A DNA stretch of 64,000 nt from Sphingomonas bisphenolicum (GCF_024349785.1 NZ_AP018818.1:62001-126000); one strand, 5' to 3'. Shown: positions 24,619-34,086, numbered from the stretch's first letter. Numbers and translations: made by a program. Notes: generated by a model from the sequence alone, not told the origin.

Positions 24619-25821
24619 ATGGAAGCCTATGTCTACGATCATGTCCGGACGCCGCGCGGCAAGGGCCGCCCCGATGGCGCGCTGCACGAGATCACCTCTG
24701 TCGAAATGGCGACGCAACTGCTGAAGGCGCTGCAGAGCCGGAACGATCTCGACACCGGGTTGCTCGACGACGTGATCATCGGCATGGCCCAGCCGGTCGG
24801 TGAACAGGGCGGCGTGCTGGCGCGCGCAGCAGTGTTGCAGGCGGGCTATGCGCAGACGGTCGCGGGCCAGCAGATTCATCGTTTCTGTGCCACCGGTCTT
24901 GACGCGGTCAGCCTGATCGCGGCGCAGGTCCATTCCGGCATGATCCAGGCTGGCATCGGCGGCGGCGTCGAGTCGATGAGCCGCACGGTCATGGGTTATG
25001 ATTCGGGCGCCTGGACGTCCGATCCGTCGGTTGCCTTCAGCAATTATTACGCGCCGCAGGGCATCGGCGCCGACCTGATCGCGACGCTGGACGGCTACAC
25101 GCGCGAGGATGTCGACAATTTCGCCGTCGAAAGCCAGCGCAAGGCCGCCCATGCCTGGGAACAGGGCTATTTCAAAAATGCGATCGTGCCGGTCAAGGAT
25201 GTGCTGGGCGACGTGGTGCTCGACCATGACGAGCATATGCGCCCCGGCACCACGGTGGAGAGCCTGGCCAAGCTCAAGCCCGCTTTCGAAGGGTTTGGCA
25301 AGGCCGGGTTCGAAGCGGTGGCGAAGGCCAAATATCCCGAAATCGAAGAGCTGAACTATGTCCACCATGGCGGCAACAGCTCGGGCATCGTCGACGGCGC
25401 GGGGCTGGTTCTGGTCGGATCGAAGGAATTTGGGGAAAAGGCCGGGCTCAAGCCGCGCGGCCGCATCCGGTCCTACGCCAATATCGGGTCGGAACCCACG
25501 ATCATGCTGACGGCTCCGGCGGCGGTGTCGCGCAAGGCGCTCAAGGCAGCCGGCATGACCGAGAAGGACATTGATCTCTGGGAACTGAACGAAGCCTTCG
25601 CCAGCGTGGTGATGCGCTTCCAGCGGGAACTGAACGTCCCCGACGACAAGATCAACGTCAATGGCGGCGCGATCGCGATGGGCCATCCGTTGGGCGCGAC
25701 CGGAGCCATGATCCTGGGCACCGTGCTGGACGAATTGGAGCGGCGGGACGCGGAAACCGGCCTCATCACCCTGTGCGCGGCCAACGGCCTGGGCACGGCT
25801 GCCATCATCGAGCGCGTCTGA
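24619..25821 (+). CDS. Acetyl-CoA acyltransferase (3-ketoacyl-CoA thiolase)
   Basis: 400 residues. The nucleophilic Cys90 is in IHRFCATGLDAV, His356 in AMGHPLGATG and the second Cys386 in TLCAANGLG, so the catalytic triad is complete. NEAFASVV is also standard. It cleaves 3-ketoacyl-CoA to acetyl-CoA (or propionyl-CoA) and a shortened acyl-CoA. The ATG at 24619 is preferred over an upstream open frame because the thiolase fold starts there. First gene of a five-gene plus-strand beta-oxidation operon; 33 bases before the FadB-like gene. Confidence 0.92.
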   Translation: MEAYVYDHVRTPRGKGRPDGALHEITSVEMATQLLKALQSRNDLDTGLLDDVIIGMAQPVGEQGGVLARAAVLQAGYAQTVAGQQIHRFCATGLDAVSLIAAQVHSGMIQAGIGGGVESMSRTVMGYDSGAWTSDPSVAFSNYYAPQGIGADLIATLDGYTREDVDNFAVESQRKAAHAWEQGYFKNAIVPVKDVLGDVVLDHDEHMRPGTTVESLAKLKPAFEGFGKAGFEAVAKAKYPEIEELNYVHHGGNSSGIVDGAGLVLVGSKEFGEKAGLKPRGRIRSYANIGSEPTIMLTAPAAVSRKALKAAGMTEKDIDLWELNEAFASVVMRFQRELNVPDDKINVNGGAIAMGHPLGATGAMILGTVLDELERRDAETGLITLCAANGLGTAAIIERV

Positions 25822-25854
25822 GCGCGCAGACCGAACTATAGAGCGGGACATCCC

Positions 25855-28023
25855 ATGAAGACTATGCGACTGGAAAAGGCCGAAGACGGCTTTGCTATCC
25901 TGACCCTCGACGCCGAAGGCTCGATGAACGTCGTCAACGATGCTTTCATCGCCGATATGGAAGCGGCGACGAAGCAGATCATCGAGGACGACGGCATCAA
26001 GGGCGTCATCCTGACGTCCGGCAAGAAGACCTTCATGGCCGGCGCGGATCTCAAGCAACTGGTGAACGGGTTCGGCACGCTGACGCCGCAGGAGGCCTAT
26101 GCATTTGCGAAGCGCGCGACCGACATGCATCGTGCCATCGAGCGATCGGGCAAGCCCTGGGTGGCGGCGATCAACGGCCTGGCGCTGGGCGGCGGTTTCG
26201 AACTGGCGCTGGCCTGCCACCGCCGCATCCTGGTGGACGATGCCAAGGCGCAGGTCGGCCTGCCCGAAGTCAATGTCGGCCTGCTGCCCGGATCGGGCGG
26301 CACGGTGCGGCTGGGCATCATCGCAGGCATGAAGACTGCGCTCGACCTGCTGCTGTCGGGCCGGTCGGTCGGACCGCAGGAAGCACTCAAGCTCAAGATC
26401 GTGGACGAGGCTGTCCCGGCGGACAAGCTGATCGACGCGGCGAGGGCGTGGCTTGCCACCGGCCCGGACCCGGTCAAGCCCTGGGACGTGAAGGGGTGGA
26501 CGCCGCCGCAGAAGAAGGGCCTGACCGTGCCCGAAGATTCCGGCGCCTATATGATGTATACCGGCGGCCTCGCCAAGGTCGGCTACAACCAGCCCGCACC
26601 CGCCGCGATCCTGAATTCGGTGTTTCACGGCATGCAGTTGCCTTTCGACAAGGCGCTAGCGGTCGAGGGCAAATATTTCGCCAGGCTGCTGACCGATCCG
26701 GTCGCGCGCAACATCATCCGCACCACCTTCATTTCGAAACAGGCGGCCGAAAAGGGGGCGCGTCGCCCCGAAGGCTTCCCCAAGTTCGAAGCCAGGAAGG
26801 TCGGGGTGCTGGGCGCCGGCATGATGGGCGCGGGTATCGCTTTCGTCTCGGCCAATGCGGGCATCGACGTCGTGCTGATCGACCGCGACGTCCCGACGGC
26901 GCAGAAGGGCAAGGACTATTCGGCCAAGGTGCTGGGCAAGCTGGTCGAGAAGGGCAAGCTGACGCAGGACAAGGCGGACGCCGTCCTCGCCCGCATCACC
27001 CCGACCGACGACTTCGGGCTGCTCGATGGCTGCGACATGGTGGTCGAAGCTGTGTTCGAGGATACGGCGATCAAGGCGCAAACCACGAAGAAGGCTGAAG
27101 CGGTGCTGCCGACGCAGGCCATTTTCGCCTCGAATACTTCGACCCTGCCGATCTCGCAGCTCGCCCAGGCGTCGCGGAGCCCGGACCAGTTCATCGGTCT
27201 GCACTTCTTTTCGCCGGTCGACCGCATGGGTCTGGTCGAGGTCATCATGGGCCAGCAGACCAGCAAGGAAACGCTGGCCAAGGGGCTCGACTTCATCGCC
27301 CAGTTGCGCAAGACGCCGATCGTCGTCAATGACAGCCGTGGCTTCTACACGAGCCGCGTGTTCCAGATGCTGATCCACGAAGGCGCTGCCATGCTGGCGG
27401 AGGGCGTGCCCCCCGCGGTGATCGAAAACGCCGCCAAGGCGGTGGGGATGCCGGTCGGGCCGCTCGCGCTGCTGGACGAACTGACCCTCGACTTGCCGCT
27501 CAAGATCGTCGACCAGGCGATCGCCGAGGAAGGCGACAAATATACGCCGCCGGCCGGCACTGCCGTGATGCGCCGCATGAAGGACGAGATTGGTCGGTCC
27601 AGCCGGAAGGCGGGCGGCGCCTTCTACGACTATCCCGAAGGCGGCAAGAAGCATTTGTGGAAGGGGCTGGCCGATCATTTCCCGGTCAAGCAGGACTGGG
27701 ATGTCGAAGAGCTGAAGAAGCGCTATCTCTATGCGCAGGCGATGGAAACCGCCCGTTGCCTGGAGGAAAATGTGCTTGAAACACCGCAGGATGCCGATCT
27801 GGGCGCAATCTATGGTTGGGGCTTCCCGGCATGGACCGGCGGGACGATCAGCTACATCGACACGATCGGCCTCAAGACGTTCGTCGAGGAATCCGACCGG
27901 CTCGCGCAACTTTATGGCCCGCGCTTCCTGCCATCGGCATGGTTGCGCGACAAGGCCGCCAAGGGCGAGGATTTCTATGCGCCTGCGAGCGAAAGCACGG
28001 TCAAGGAGCCGATGCCGGCATGA
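25855..28023 (+). CDS. Multifunctional enoyl-CoA hydratase/3-hydroxyacyl-CoA dehydrogenase (FadB/FadJ-like)
   Basis: 722 residues. Residues about 1-190 form a crotonase domain with INGLALGGGFELALACH and the later LPEVNVGLLPGSGG (Glu). From about 310 follows a 3-hydroxyacyl-CoA dehydrogenase Rossmann domain starting VLGAGMMGAGIA, with SNTSTLPIS, the catalytic LHFFSPVDRM and NDSRGFYTSRV. It carries out the second and third steps of beta-oxidation. Its stop overlaps the acyl-CoA dehydrogenase start by three bases (ATGA). Confidence 0.93.
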   Translation: MKTMRLEKAEDGFAILTLDAEGSMNVVNDAFIADMEAATKQIIEDDGIKGVILTSGKKTFMAGADLKQLVNGFGTLTPQEAYAFAKRATDMHRAIERSGKPWVAAINGLALGGGFELALACHRRILVDDAKAQVGLPEVNVGLLPGSGGTVRLGIIAGMKTALDLLLSGRSVGPQEALKLKIVDEAVPADKLIDAARAWLATGPDPVKPWDVKGWTPPQKKGLTVPEDSGAYMMYTGGLAKVGYNQPAPAAILNSVFHGMQLPFDKALAVEGKYFARLLTDPVARNIIRTTFISKQAAEKGARRPEGFPKFEARKVGVLGAGMMGAGIAFVSANAGIDVVLIDRDVPTAQKGKDYSAKVLGKLVEKGKLTQDKADAVLARITPTDDFGLLDGCDMVVEAVFEDTAIKAQTTKKAEAVLPTQAIFASNTSTLPISQLAQASRSPDQFIGLHFFSPVDRMGLVEVIMGQQTSKETLAKGLDFIAQLRKTPIVVNDSRGFYTSRVFQMLIHEGAAMLAEGVPPAVIENAAKAVGMPVGPLALLDELTLDLPLKIVDQAIAEEGDKYTPPAGTAVMRRMKDEIGRSSRKAGGAFYDYPEGGKKHLWKGLADHFPVKQDWDVEELKKRYLYAQAMETARCLEENVLETPQDADLGAIYGWGFPAWTGGTISYIDTIGLKTFVEESDRLAQLYGPRFLPSAWLRDKAAKGEDFYAPASESTVKEPMPA

Positions 28024-29177
28024 AGCGCCTGATCTTCGAGCCGGAACATGAGCAGTTCCGCGACTCTGTCGTCAAGTTCATGACGGCGGAGGTGGGTGCC
28101 CATGCCGAGCGCTTTCGCGAACAGGGCATGGTCGATCGGGAGCTGTTCCTGAAAGCCGGTGAGCAGGGCCTGCTCTGCACCTGGGCGGACGAGAAATATG
28201 GCGGAGCGGGGATCGACGATTTCCGCTTCGAACAGATCATCATCGAGGAGAATATGCGCCACGGCGACATAGGCTTCTACATCAACCTGCATAATGATCT
28301 GGTCGCGCCCTACATCGCCAAGCTGGGAAGTGACGATCAGAAGGACCGCTGGATGCCCGGCATCGTCAGCGGTGAGAAGATCCTGGCCGTCGCGATGACC
28401 GAACCGTCGACGGGCAGCGATCTTGCTGGCATGCGCACCAGCGCGGTCGACAAGGGCGACCATTGGCTGCTGAACGGGGCCAAGACCTATATTTCCAATG
28501 GTATCCTGGGCGACCTGGTTGTGGTTGCCGCGCGGACCGATCCCAATAGCCGCCATGGTCTCGGCCTCATGGTCGTCGAACGCGGGATGGAAGGCTTCGA
28601 GCGCGGGCGCAAGCTGGCGAAGATGGGGCTGAAGGCGCAGGATACCGCTGAACTCTTCTTCAACGACGTGAAGGTGCCAAAGGAGAATGTGCTGGGCGAT
28701 CCGACCCAGGGCTTCAAATATCTGGCGCGCTTCCTGGCGCAGGAGCGGCTGGTCGCGGCCATCGGCTTCATGGCGACGGCGCAGACCGCGTTCGACATCA
28801 CGCTCGATTATGTGAAGGAACGCCGGGCGTTCGGAAAGCCGATCGGCGCGTTCCAGAACACCCGCTTCAAGATGGCGTCGATGCGGGCCGAACTGGATGC
28901 GCTCCAGACCTATGTTGACCAGTGCGTGATGCTGCTCAATGCAGGCGAACTGACCCCCGAAGATGCGTCCGCCGCCAAACTGCTGACCAGCGAGTTGGAA
29001 GGCCGGGTGATGGACGAATGCGTCCAACTCCATGGTGGTGCCGGCTATATGGAAGAATATCGCATCAGCCGCATGTATACCGACGCGCGCATCAGCCGCA
29101 TTTTCGCCGGAACGTCGGAAATCATGCGCGAAATCATCGGTCGCGGACTGGGCCTGGACGAGCGCAAGCTGTCCTGA
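28020..29177 (+). CDS. Acyl-CoA dehydrogenase
   Basis: 385 residues. Typical segments: AMTEPSTGSDLAGM, TYISNGILGDLVVV, KMGLKAQDTAELFFNDVKVP, then QLHGGAGYMEEYRISRMYTDARI and the closing IFAGTSEIM with its Glu. It is the long-chain type (GTSEIMREIIGRGL). The ATG overlaps the FadB stop, so a frame-open region upstream is ignored. With the acyl-CoA dehydrogenase at 16316 the island has two such enzymes, probably for different rounds or branch positions. Confidence 0.92.
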   Translation: MKRLIFEPEHEQFRDSVVKFMTAEVGAHAERFREQGMVDRELFLKAGEQGLLCTWADEKYGGAGIDDFRFEQIIIEENMRHGDIGFYINLHNDLVAPYIAKLGSDDQKDRWMPGIVSGEKILAVAMTEPSTGSDLAGMRTSAVDKGDHWLLNGAKTYISNGILGDLVVVAARTDPNSRHGLGLMVVERGMEGFERGRKLAKMGLKAQDTAELFFNDVKVPKENVLGDPTQGFKYLARFLAQERLVAAIGFMATAQTAFDITLDYVKERRAFGKPIGAFQNTRFKMASMRAELDALQTYVDQCVMLLNAGELTPEDASAAKLLTSELEGRVMDECVQLHGGAGYMEEYRISRMYTDARISRIFAGTSEIMREIIGRGLGLDERKLS

Positions 29178-29190
29178 CCGCCAACCGGGG

Positions 29191-30078
29191 ATGAGTCGAA
29201 TGCTTGACGTCGAACGATTGCGCGGCTTCCGGGTGCCGGAGGCACAGGATGTCTGCGATCCGCGCGGGGCGATCCTCTATGCGCTGGGTGTTGGCGCTGG
29301 TTTGGGCGCCATAGATGAGCAGAATTTGATTTTCGAACGCGATCAGGTCGTGTTGCCGACCATGGCGCTGGTTTTGGGGACACCCGGCTTCTGGCCCATG
29401 GCGCCGGAACTGGGCTGGGACTGGCCGCGCATTCTGCATGGCGAACAGACGCTGAAACTGTTCCGGCCGCTAGAACTGGGCCAGTTGGTCAACGGCCGGA
29501 TCGAGATTGTCGGTCTCGCGGACAAGGGGGCAGGCAAGCCTGCGCTCGTGCGGGCAAAACGCGTGATTACTACGCCGACGGACCGGCCGATCGCCGAGAT
29601 GGAGGAAGTGTGGGTCTTGCGCGGCGCGGGCGGTTTTGGCGGGCCGCGTGATCTTGACGGACCAGCGCCGGTCGTCATGCCGGATGTGCAGGCGGACGCA
29701 TGTCTCGACCTGCCGACGGCCTCCAACCAGGCGATGCTCTATCGTCTGACCGGCGACCGCAACCCCCTGCATATCGACCGGGGCACGGCGCAGGCGGCGG
29801 GTTTCGACCGCCCGATATTGCATGGGCTCGCCACCATGGGGCTGGCGGCGCGCGCGCTGATCCATCTGTGCTGTGACGGCGATCCGGGTTTGTTGACGGA
29901 CATGCGGGTGCGTTTTACCGCGCCGGTCTGGCCGGGCGAAACGGTTCGGACGGAAATCTGGCGCAGGGGTGACACCATATCGTTTCGGGCGAGCGTGCCT
30001 GACAGGAACAGCATCGTCATCGATGGCGGGGAGGCCCGCATCGGTGGTTTCAAGGAAGAACGGGACGCATTGACGTGA
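29191..30078 (+). CDS. MaoC-like enoyl-CoA hydratase 2, double hotdog
   Basis: 295 residues, two hotdog domains as in peroxisomal hydratase 2. The catalytic motif YRLTGDRNPLHID (Asp189, His194) is perfect. It hydrates trans-2-enoyl-CoA to the (R)-3-hydroxyacyl-CoA, the opposite stereochemistry to the FadB-type hydratase in the same operon. Two ATGs are possible, 29191 and 29200; the GGGG just upstream suits the second slightly better. The stop overlaps the next SDR start (GTGA). Confidence 0.9.
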   Translation: MSRMLDVERLRGFRVPEAQDVCDPRGAILYALGVGAGLGAIDEQNLIFERDQVVLPTMALVLGTPGFWPMAPELGWDWPRILHGEQTLKLFRPLELGQLVNGRIEIVGLADKGAGKPALVRAKRVITTPTDRPIAEMEEVWVLRGAGGFGGPRDLDGPAPVVMPDVQADACLDLPTASNQAMLYRLTGDRNPLHIDRGTAQAAGFDRPILHGLATMGLAARALIHLCCDGDPGLLTDMRVRFTAPVWPGETVRTEIWRRGDTISFRASVPDRNSIVIDGGEARIGGFKEERDALT

Positions 30079-30902
30079 AGATATTGGATGGCAAGGTCGC
30101 ACTGGTGTCCGGTTCCGGGCGAGGCATCGGGAAGGCTATCGCGCTGAAACTGGCTAGTGCCGGCGCCCATGTCGTGGTGAACGACCTGGACGAGGATGTG
30201 GCAAAGGCGACGGCGAGCGAAATCGAAAGTCTGGGCGTCCGCGCCGTGGTGTGTGTGGGCGACGTGACGGAGGCCGATTTCGGCGACAAGTTCGTGGGAG
30301 CGGCGGTCGCCAATTTCGGCACGATCGACATCATCGTCAATAATGCGGGCTATGCTTGGGATTCGGTGCTTCAGAAGACCAGCGACGAACAGTGGATGGC
30401 CATGCTCGACGTGCATCTCAATGCCCCATTCCGCATTTTGCGCGCCGCGCAGCCGGTGATCGCTGCCGCGGCGAAGAAGGAGGCCGCAGAACATGGTCGG
30501 GCTACACGCCGGACGGTCATCAATATATCGTCCGTGGCGGGTCTTGGCGGCAATGCCGGTCAGGCGGGCTATGCGGCGGGCAAGGCAGGGATCGTCGGTC
30601 TCACCAAGACGGTGATGAAGGAATGGGGGCGCTATAATGTCACCGTCAACGCCGTGGCTTTCGGCGCGATCATGACCCGCATGACCGCAGGCGAGGCGGG
30701 CAGTTCGACCATCAGCGTCAAGGGTCGGGACATCAAGGCCGGCGTCAGCGACGAAATATTGGAAGCCATGGAAAAGGGCATTCCGCTGGGCCGCGCCGGC
30801 ACGCCGGAGGAAGCGGCGGGCGCCGTCTATCTGCTGTGCCTGCCCGAAGCCGATTATATCACCGGCGAGGTGATCGTCGCGGGCGGGGGCTGGAAACTCT
30901 GA
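30075..30902 (+). CDS. SDR, (3R)-hydroxyacyl-CoA dehydrogenase-like
   Basis: 275 residues. SGSGRGIG for the cofactor, NNAGYAWD, catalytic Ser in INISSVAG and YAAGK are present. A GTG start overlaps the hydratase 2 stop. Pairing with a hydratase 2 recalls the dehydrogenase domain of peroxisomal multifunctional enzyme 2, so the two genes probably make an (R)-specific hydration/oxidation route. The NNAGYAWDS and VNVNA-like region agree with that SDR branch. Last gene of the operon. Confidence 0.88.
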   Translation: MKILDGKVALVSGSGRGIGKAIALKLASAGAHVVVNDLDEDVAKATASEIESLGVRAVVCVGDVTEADFGDKFVGAAVANFGTIDIIVNNAGYAWDSVLQKTSDEQWMAMLDVHLNAPFRILRAAQPVIAAAAKKEAAEHGRATRRTVINISSVAGLGGNAGQAGYAAGKAGIVGLTKTVMKEWGRYNVTVNAVAFGAIMTRMTAGEAGSSTISVKGRDIKAGVSDEILEAMEKGIPLGRAGTPEEAAGAVYLLCLPEADYITGEVIVAGGGWKL

Positions 30903-30911
30903 CGACAGGAT

Positions 30912-30933
30912 GGGCGGGCCCTGGTGCCCGCCC
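30912..30933. terminator. Bidirectional hairpin between convergent operons
   Basis: GGGCGGGC (30912-30919) pairs with GCCCGCCC (30926-30933) over a 6-base loop, in the 35-base gap between convergent stop codons at 30902 and 30938. No T-run on either side, so the strength is uncertain. Confidence 0.55.
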
Positions 30934-30937
30934 TCGG

Positions 30938-31444
30938 TCAGGCGGGCCAGCCAGGCGTGCGGCCCTGCATGGCCTGAAAGATGGGACGCATGGGATCGGG
31001 CACGGATCCGGCGCCGATGCCGGTGCCGAAATTGATCCCCCGCCGCTCATATATCCGCCATCCCTCGGCCGTGCGCCGCAGCCTGTCCTCATAGCCGCCC
31101 ACGGCCAGAAGGTCGGTCGGGCGCAGCGGGTCGGCATCGGGGATATCGAACCACTGCCAGGCCATGACGCGGCTGGCTGCGCGCGCTTTGTCGCCGTTCA
31201 CCTCTATCACCAAGTTAGTGATGTTGTGCGAACAGCCCATCAAAGCGCCCTGATAACCCATGCACTGGGCATGGATGGCCTCGCGCCCCACGGAACGCGC
31301 GCTGCCAAAGTCGATCGATCCGTCGTCCGTGAACACTTCCTCCGCGATGCGATGAAACTGCATCGAATCGACCAGATGGGCATAGCGATAGAGGCATTCC
31401 TCGATCGCGATACGATCCGATAGCATGGCGAGGTCGATCGTCAT
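30938..31444 (-). CDS. SnoaL/NTF2-like small protein
   Basis: 168 residues: IAIEECLYRYAHLVDSMQF, VFTDDGSIDFGSA, and AEGWRIYERRG give the NTF2-like fold. The ATG at 31442-31444 overlaps the stop of the upstream SDR-like gene by four bases. Last gene of the minus operon 34086 to 30938. One of six SnoaL-like proteins in this window; function not assignable. Confidence 0.78.
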   Translation of the reverse strand: MTIDLAMLSDRIAIEECLYRYAHLVDSMQFHRIAEEVFTDDGSIDFGSARSVGREAIHAQCMGYQGALMGCSHNITNLVIEVNGDKARAASRVMAWQWFDIPDADPLRPTDLLAVGGYEDRLRRTAEGWRIYERRGINFGTGIGAGSVPDPMRPIFQAMQGRTPGWPA

Positions 31445-32295
31445 GGCAGATACACGCCTTTGCTGCTCGCAAGAGCAGTCGTGATGTCCCACAATTGTTC
31501 CGCCTCCTGCGTGGGGAGGTCGAAGGGGGCCGGTGTGAAACTCTTGGGATTTTTGAAGATGGCCGCTTGCATGGCCGGGGGTGCTTCGTCGAGCAGCAGT
31601 CGGGTGGCGTTGACGGCTGATTTCTCGGCCGTGGTGCCAAACCGGCCCATGATCCGCATGATGAGGGGCATTGCGGGGTCAAGCATGGCTTTCGTCCGGG
31701 TGGATCCCACGCCGGTCGCATAAAGTCCGATCTGTCGGTCCGCCCAGCGTCGCGATGCCTCGTCAAGGAATAGGAATCCCTGAACATGGGTTGTCAGGAT
31801 CGCTTTGAAGAAGCTCCATTTACGCCGCTCGAACTGCAGGTCGTCGAGATCGGGCGCCGCCATCCGATATGGAACGGCGCCAGCCAGATGAATGATGCGC
31901 CCGTCACCCGATGCGGCCAGCGCATCGGCGCACAAGCGATTGACGATAGCGCGTGCGAGATATTGGAGAGCGAATGCAAACTCCAACCCGTCGGTCGTCA
32001 CGGTCTTGCTCGAAAATGCGCTCATCGCGCTATGCATCAGGCCGTGAATGGCGGGACGCCAGAGTTTGATGCCTTGCGCCGCGGCTGCGGCGCCCGCGAT
32101 CGTCGAGAGATCAGCCTTCAGAAAGGCCGCGTCCCGCGCGCCTGCGTCCAGCATCGCATCGACCGCGGCCGCGCCGCGGTCCTCGTTTCGTGCGACGAGG
32201 AGGATCGACGAACCGTGCCGCGCTACGTTCAGCGCCGCGGCGCGACCTATGCCGTCCGTGCCGCCGACGAAAACGAAATTGCCGCTTCTCGCCAT
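31441..32295 (-). CDS. SDR-fold protein with Trp in place of the catalytic Tyr
   Basis: 284 residues. The cofactor motif GGTDGIG is near the N terminus and the general layout is that of retinol dehydrogenase/WWOX-like SDRs. Where these have YxxSK, this protein reads RRKWSFFKAIL: Lys is present but Tyr is Trp. The NNAG motif is also replaced (LMHSAMSAF). It therefore cannot use the standard mechanism and may be a binding or scaffold protein or have another chemistry. In the operon between the SDR at 32312 and the SnoaL-like gene. Confidence 0.78.
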   Translation of the reverse strand: MARSGNFVFVGGTDGIGRAAALNVARHGSSILLVARNEDRGAAAVDAMLDAGARDAAFLKADLSTIAGAAAAAQGIKLWRPAIHGLMHSAMSAFSSKTVTTDGLEFAFALQYLARAIVNRLCADALAASGDGRIIHLAGAVPYRMAAPDLDDLQFERRKWSFFKAILTTHVQGFLFLDEASRRWADRQIGLYATGVGSTRTKAMLDPAMPLIMRIMGRFGTTAEKSAVNATRLLLDEAPPAMQAAIFKNPKSFTPAPFDLPTQEAEQLWDITTALASSKGVYLP

Positions 32296-32311
32296 TACTG
32301 AACTTTTCCCC

Positions 32312-33088
32312 TCAGCCGCAACCGACTACCCCGCCGTCAACCGGGATTTCCGCGCCGGTGACATAGGCGCCCGCGCGCGAACACAGGAATATGACGATGC
32401 CGGCGATATCGTCCGGCGACCCCAGCCGTTTGAGCGGAATATGCGCCAGCAGGCCGGGATCGACCTGATCCTCGTCCCTCATATGCGCCGTCATCTTCGT
32501 CGGGAAGAAGCCGGGAATGACCGCGTTGACGGTGATGTTGCGTTCGGCGAGATCGCCGGCCAGATCGCGCGTCATCATATGGACCGCAGCCTTGCTCGCG
32601 GCATAACTGTATGCGCTGAGCCGCGCCGTCTTCATCCCCGCGACCGAACCGATGTTGATGACCCGGGACGGATCGCCGGGCGTTCCGGCCGCGCCGAGTT
32701 CGGGCAGAAGTTCCCGGACCATGGTGAAAGGCGTCTGGACATTCACGGCCATCACGCCGGGCCAGGCCTTGTCGGGGAAACTGTCGATCAGCCCGCCCCA
32801 GGTCTTGCCCGCATTGTTGATCAATATATGGCATTCGCCAACGGCATCGCGATAACGCGCGACGAGGTCGACCGCCGCCTCGGGCGTCGCCAGGTCGGCG
32901 GGGAGGGGGATGCACGATCCCAGCGTGGCCATCTCCCGGGCGGCCTCTTCGCAGATGTCGGCCTTGCGCGATGTGATGGCTACCGTCGCCCCGGCCCGCA
33001 GCAGACCTTCGGCAATCATGCGGCCCAGACCTTGCGCGCCGCCGGTGACCAGCGCCTTCTTGCCGGCCAGGCTGAACAGATCGCTCAC
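32312..33088 (-). CDS. Short-chain dehydrogenase/reductase (SDR)
   Basis: 258 residues: TGGAQGLG near 16-23, NNAGKTWGG, INIGSVAG and catalytic YAASK. It ends TGAEIPVDGG plus a short tail. The start is a GTG overlapping the stop of the MDR gene. Similar in layout to the 17745-18521 protein. Likely oxidises or reduces a pathway hydroxyl/ketone; substrate unknown. Confidence 0.87.
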   Translation of the reverse strand: MSDLFSLAGKKALVTGGAQGLGRMIAEGLLRAGATVAITSRKADICEEAAREMATLGSCIPLPADLATPEAAVDLVARYRDAVGECHILINNAGKTWGGLIDSFPDKAWPGVMAVNVQTPFTMVRELLPELGAAGTPGDPSRVINIGSVAGMKTARLSAYSYAASKAAVHMMTRDLAGDLAERNITVNAVIPGFFPTKMTAHMRDEDQVDPGLLAHIPLKRLGSPDDIAGIVIFLCSRAGAYVTGAEIPVDGGVVGCG

Positions 33089-34086
33089 ATCGTCACCACG
33101 ACTTTGCCGAACTTATGCTGGTCGCGCAGATGCAGAAGGGCCTCTTTCGCCTGGGCAAGCGGATAGGTCGCCTCGATCACCGGCTTGATGGCATGTTGCT
33201 CGGCAAAGGCGAGCATTTCCTTGAAGTCCTGCGGATCGCCGACCTGGCTGCCGACGATGCTGGCACTCTTGAGGAAGATGTCGGTGGCGTTGAACTTGAT
33301 CTCGTTGCCGGCGGTAGACCCGTAGATGACGATCCGCGCGCCCGGATTGATGGCGCGCACATAATTGGCGAAGCTGGGCGAGGGCGCCCCGTCCAGCACC
33401 ACGTCGATGCCGCCGGTGAGCTTGCCGACCTGCTTGCGCCAGTCGGGATCGGTGTAGAGCAGGCCGCCCTTGGCCCCCATCGCCACGGCGCGATCGATAA
33501 CGTCCTGATTTTCGCCGGTGACATAGACATTGGCGCCCTTGGCTACCGCGAAAGCCAAGCCGAAGGTTGCGACGCCGCCGCCCACGCCACTGATCAGCAG
33601 CGTCTCTCCTGCTTCCAGCCGCCCCTTGAACATCAGCGCGCGCCAGGATGTCAGTGCCGTCAGCGGCATGGCGCCGGCTTCCTCGAAGCTCATGAAGGCC
33701 GGCTTGGGCGCCAGATTGTCGACCGGCACGCAAATATATTCGGCGATCGTGCCGGCGAAGGGCATGCCCAGCAGGCCGAAATCGGCGGCCGGCGCGTGGC
33801 GGTTCGGCCCCCAGTTGCGCGCGGGATACAGCACGACCTCATCGCCCTCGCTGACCCCGGTCACGCCATCGCCGATCATGTCGACGACACCCGCACCGTC
33901 GCAGCCAAGCGTGGTCGGCACGGTCATGCCGGGATATTGCCCATGGGTGATGAACAGTTCGCGATGGTTGATCGATGCCGCCCGCAGCGCAACGCGTACC
34001 TCTCCAGGACCGGGCACCGGCGTGTCGACGTCCGCCACCACGACGGATTCGGGGCCGTCGGTCCGTTCGAGATAAAGGGCCTTCAT
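33085..34086 (-). CDS. Zinc-independent or zinc-type alcohol dehydrogenase/quinone oxidoreductase (MDR)
   Basis: 333 residues. SINHRELFITHGQYP and TLGCDGAGVV give the N-terminal GroES-like domain; ISGVGGGVATFGLAFA is the NAD(P) motif. One cysteine of the usual catalytic zinc site seems replaced (SINHRE), so a quinone-oxidoreductase-like enzyme is more likely. AGGAAAGG precedes the ATG at 34084-34086; a TTG two codons earlier is rejected. First gene of the minus operon and divergent from the LuxR gene across site A. Confidence 0.83.
   Translation of the reverse strand: MKALYLERTDGPESVVVADVDTPVPGPGEVRVALRAASINHRELFITHGQYPGMTVPTTLGCDGAGVVDMIGDGVTGVSEGDEVVLYPARNWGPNRHAPAADFGLLGMPFAGTIAEYICVPVDNLAPKPAFMSFEEAGAMPLTALTSWRALMFKGRLEAGETLLISGVGGGVATFGLAFAVAKGANVYVTGENQDVIDRAVAMGAKGGLLYTDPDWRKQVGKLTGGIDVVLDGAPSPSFANYVRAINPGARIVIYGSTAGNEIKFNATDIFLKSASIVGSQVGDPQDFKEMLAFAEQHAIKPVIEATYPLAQAKEALLHLRDQHKFGKVVVTM

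Noticed and set aside
24508..26628. Very long minus-strand open frame (706 codons) antisense to thiolase and FadB
   Set aside because: Low-complexity Arg/His/Asp-rich translation without domains; the plus strand carries two complete, motif-bearing enzymes. High GC makes such shadows common.
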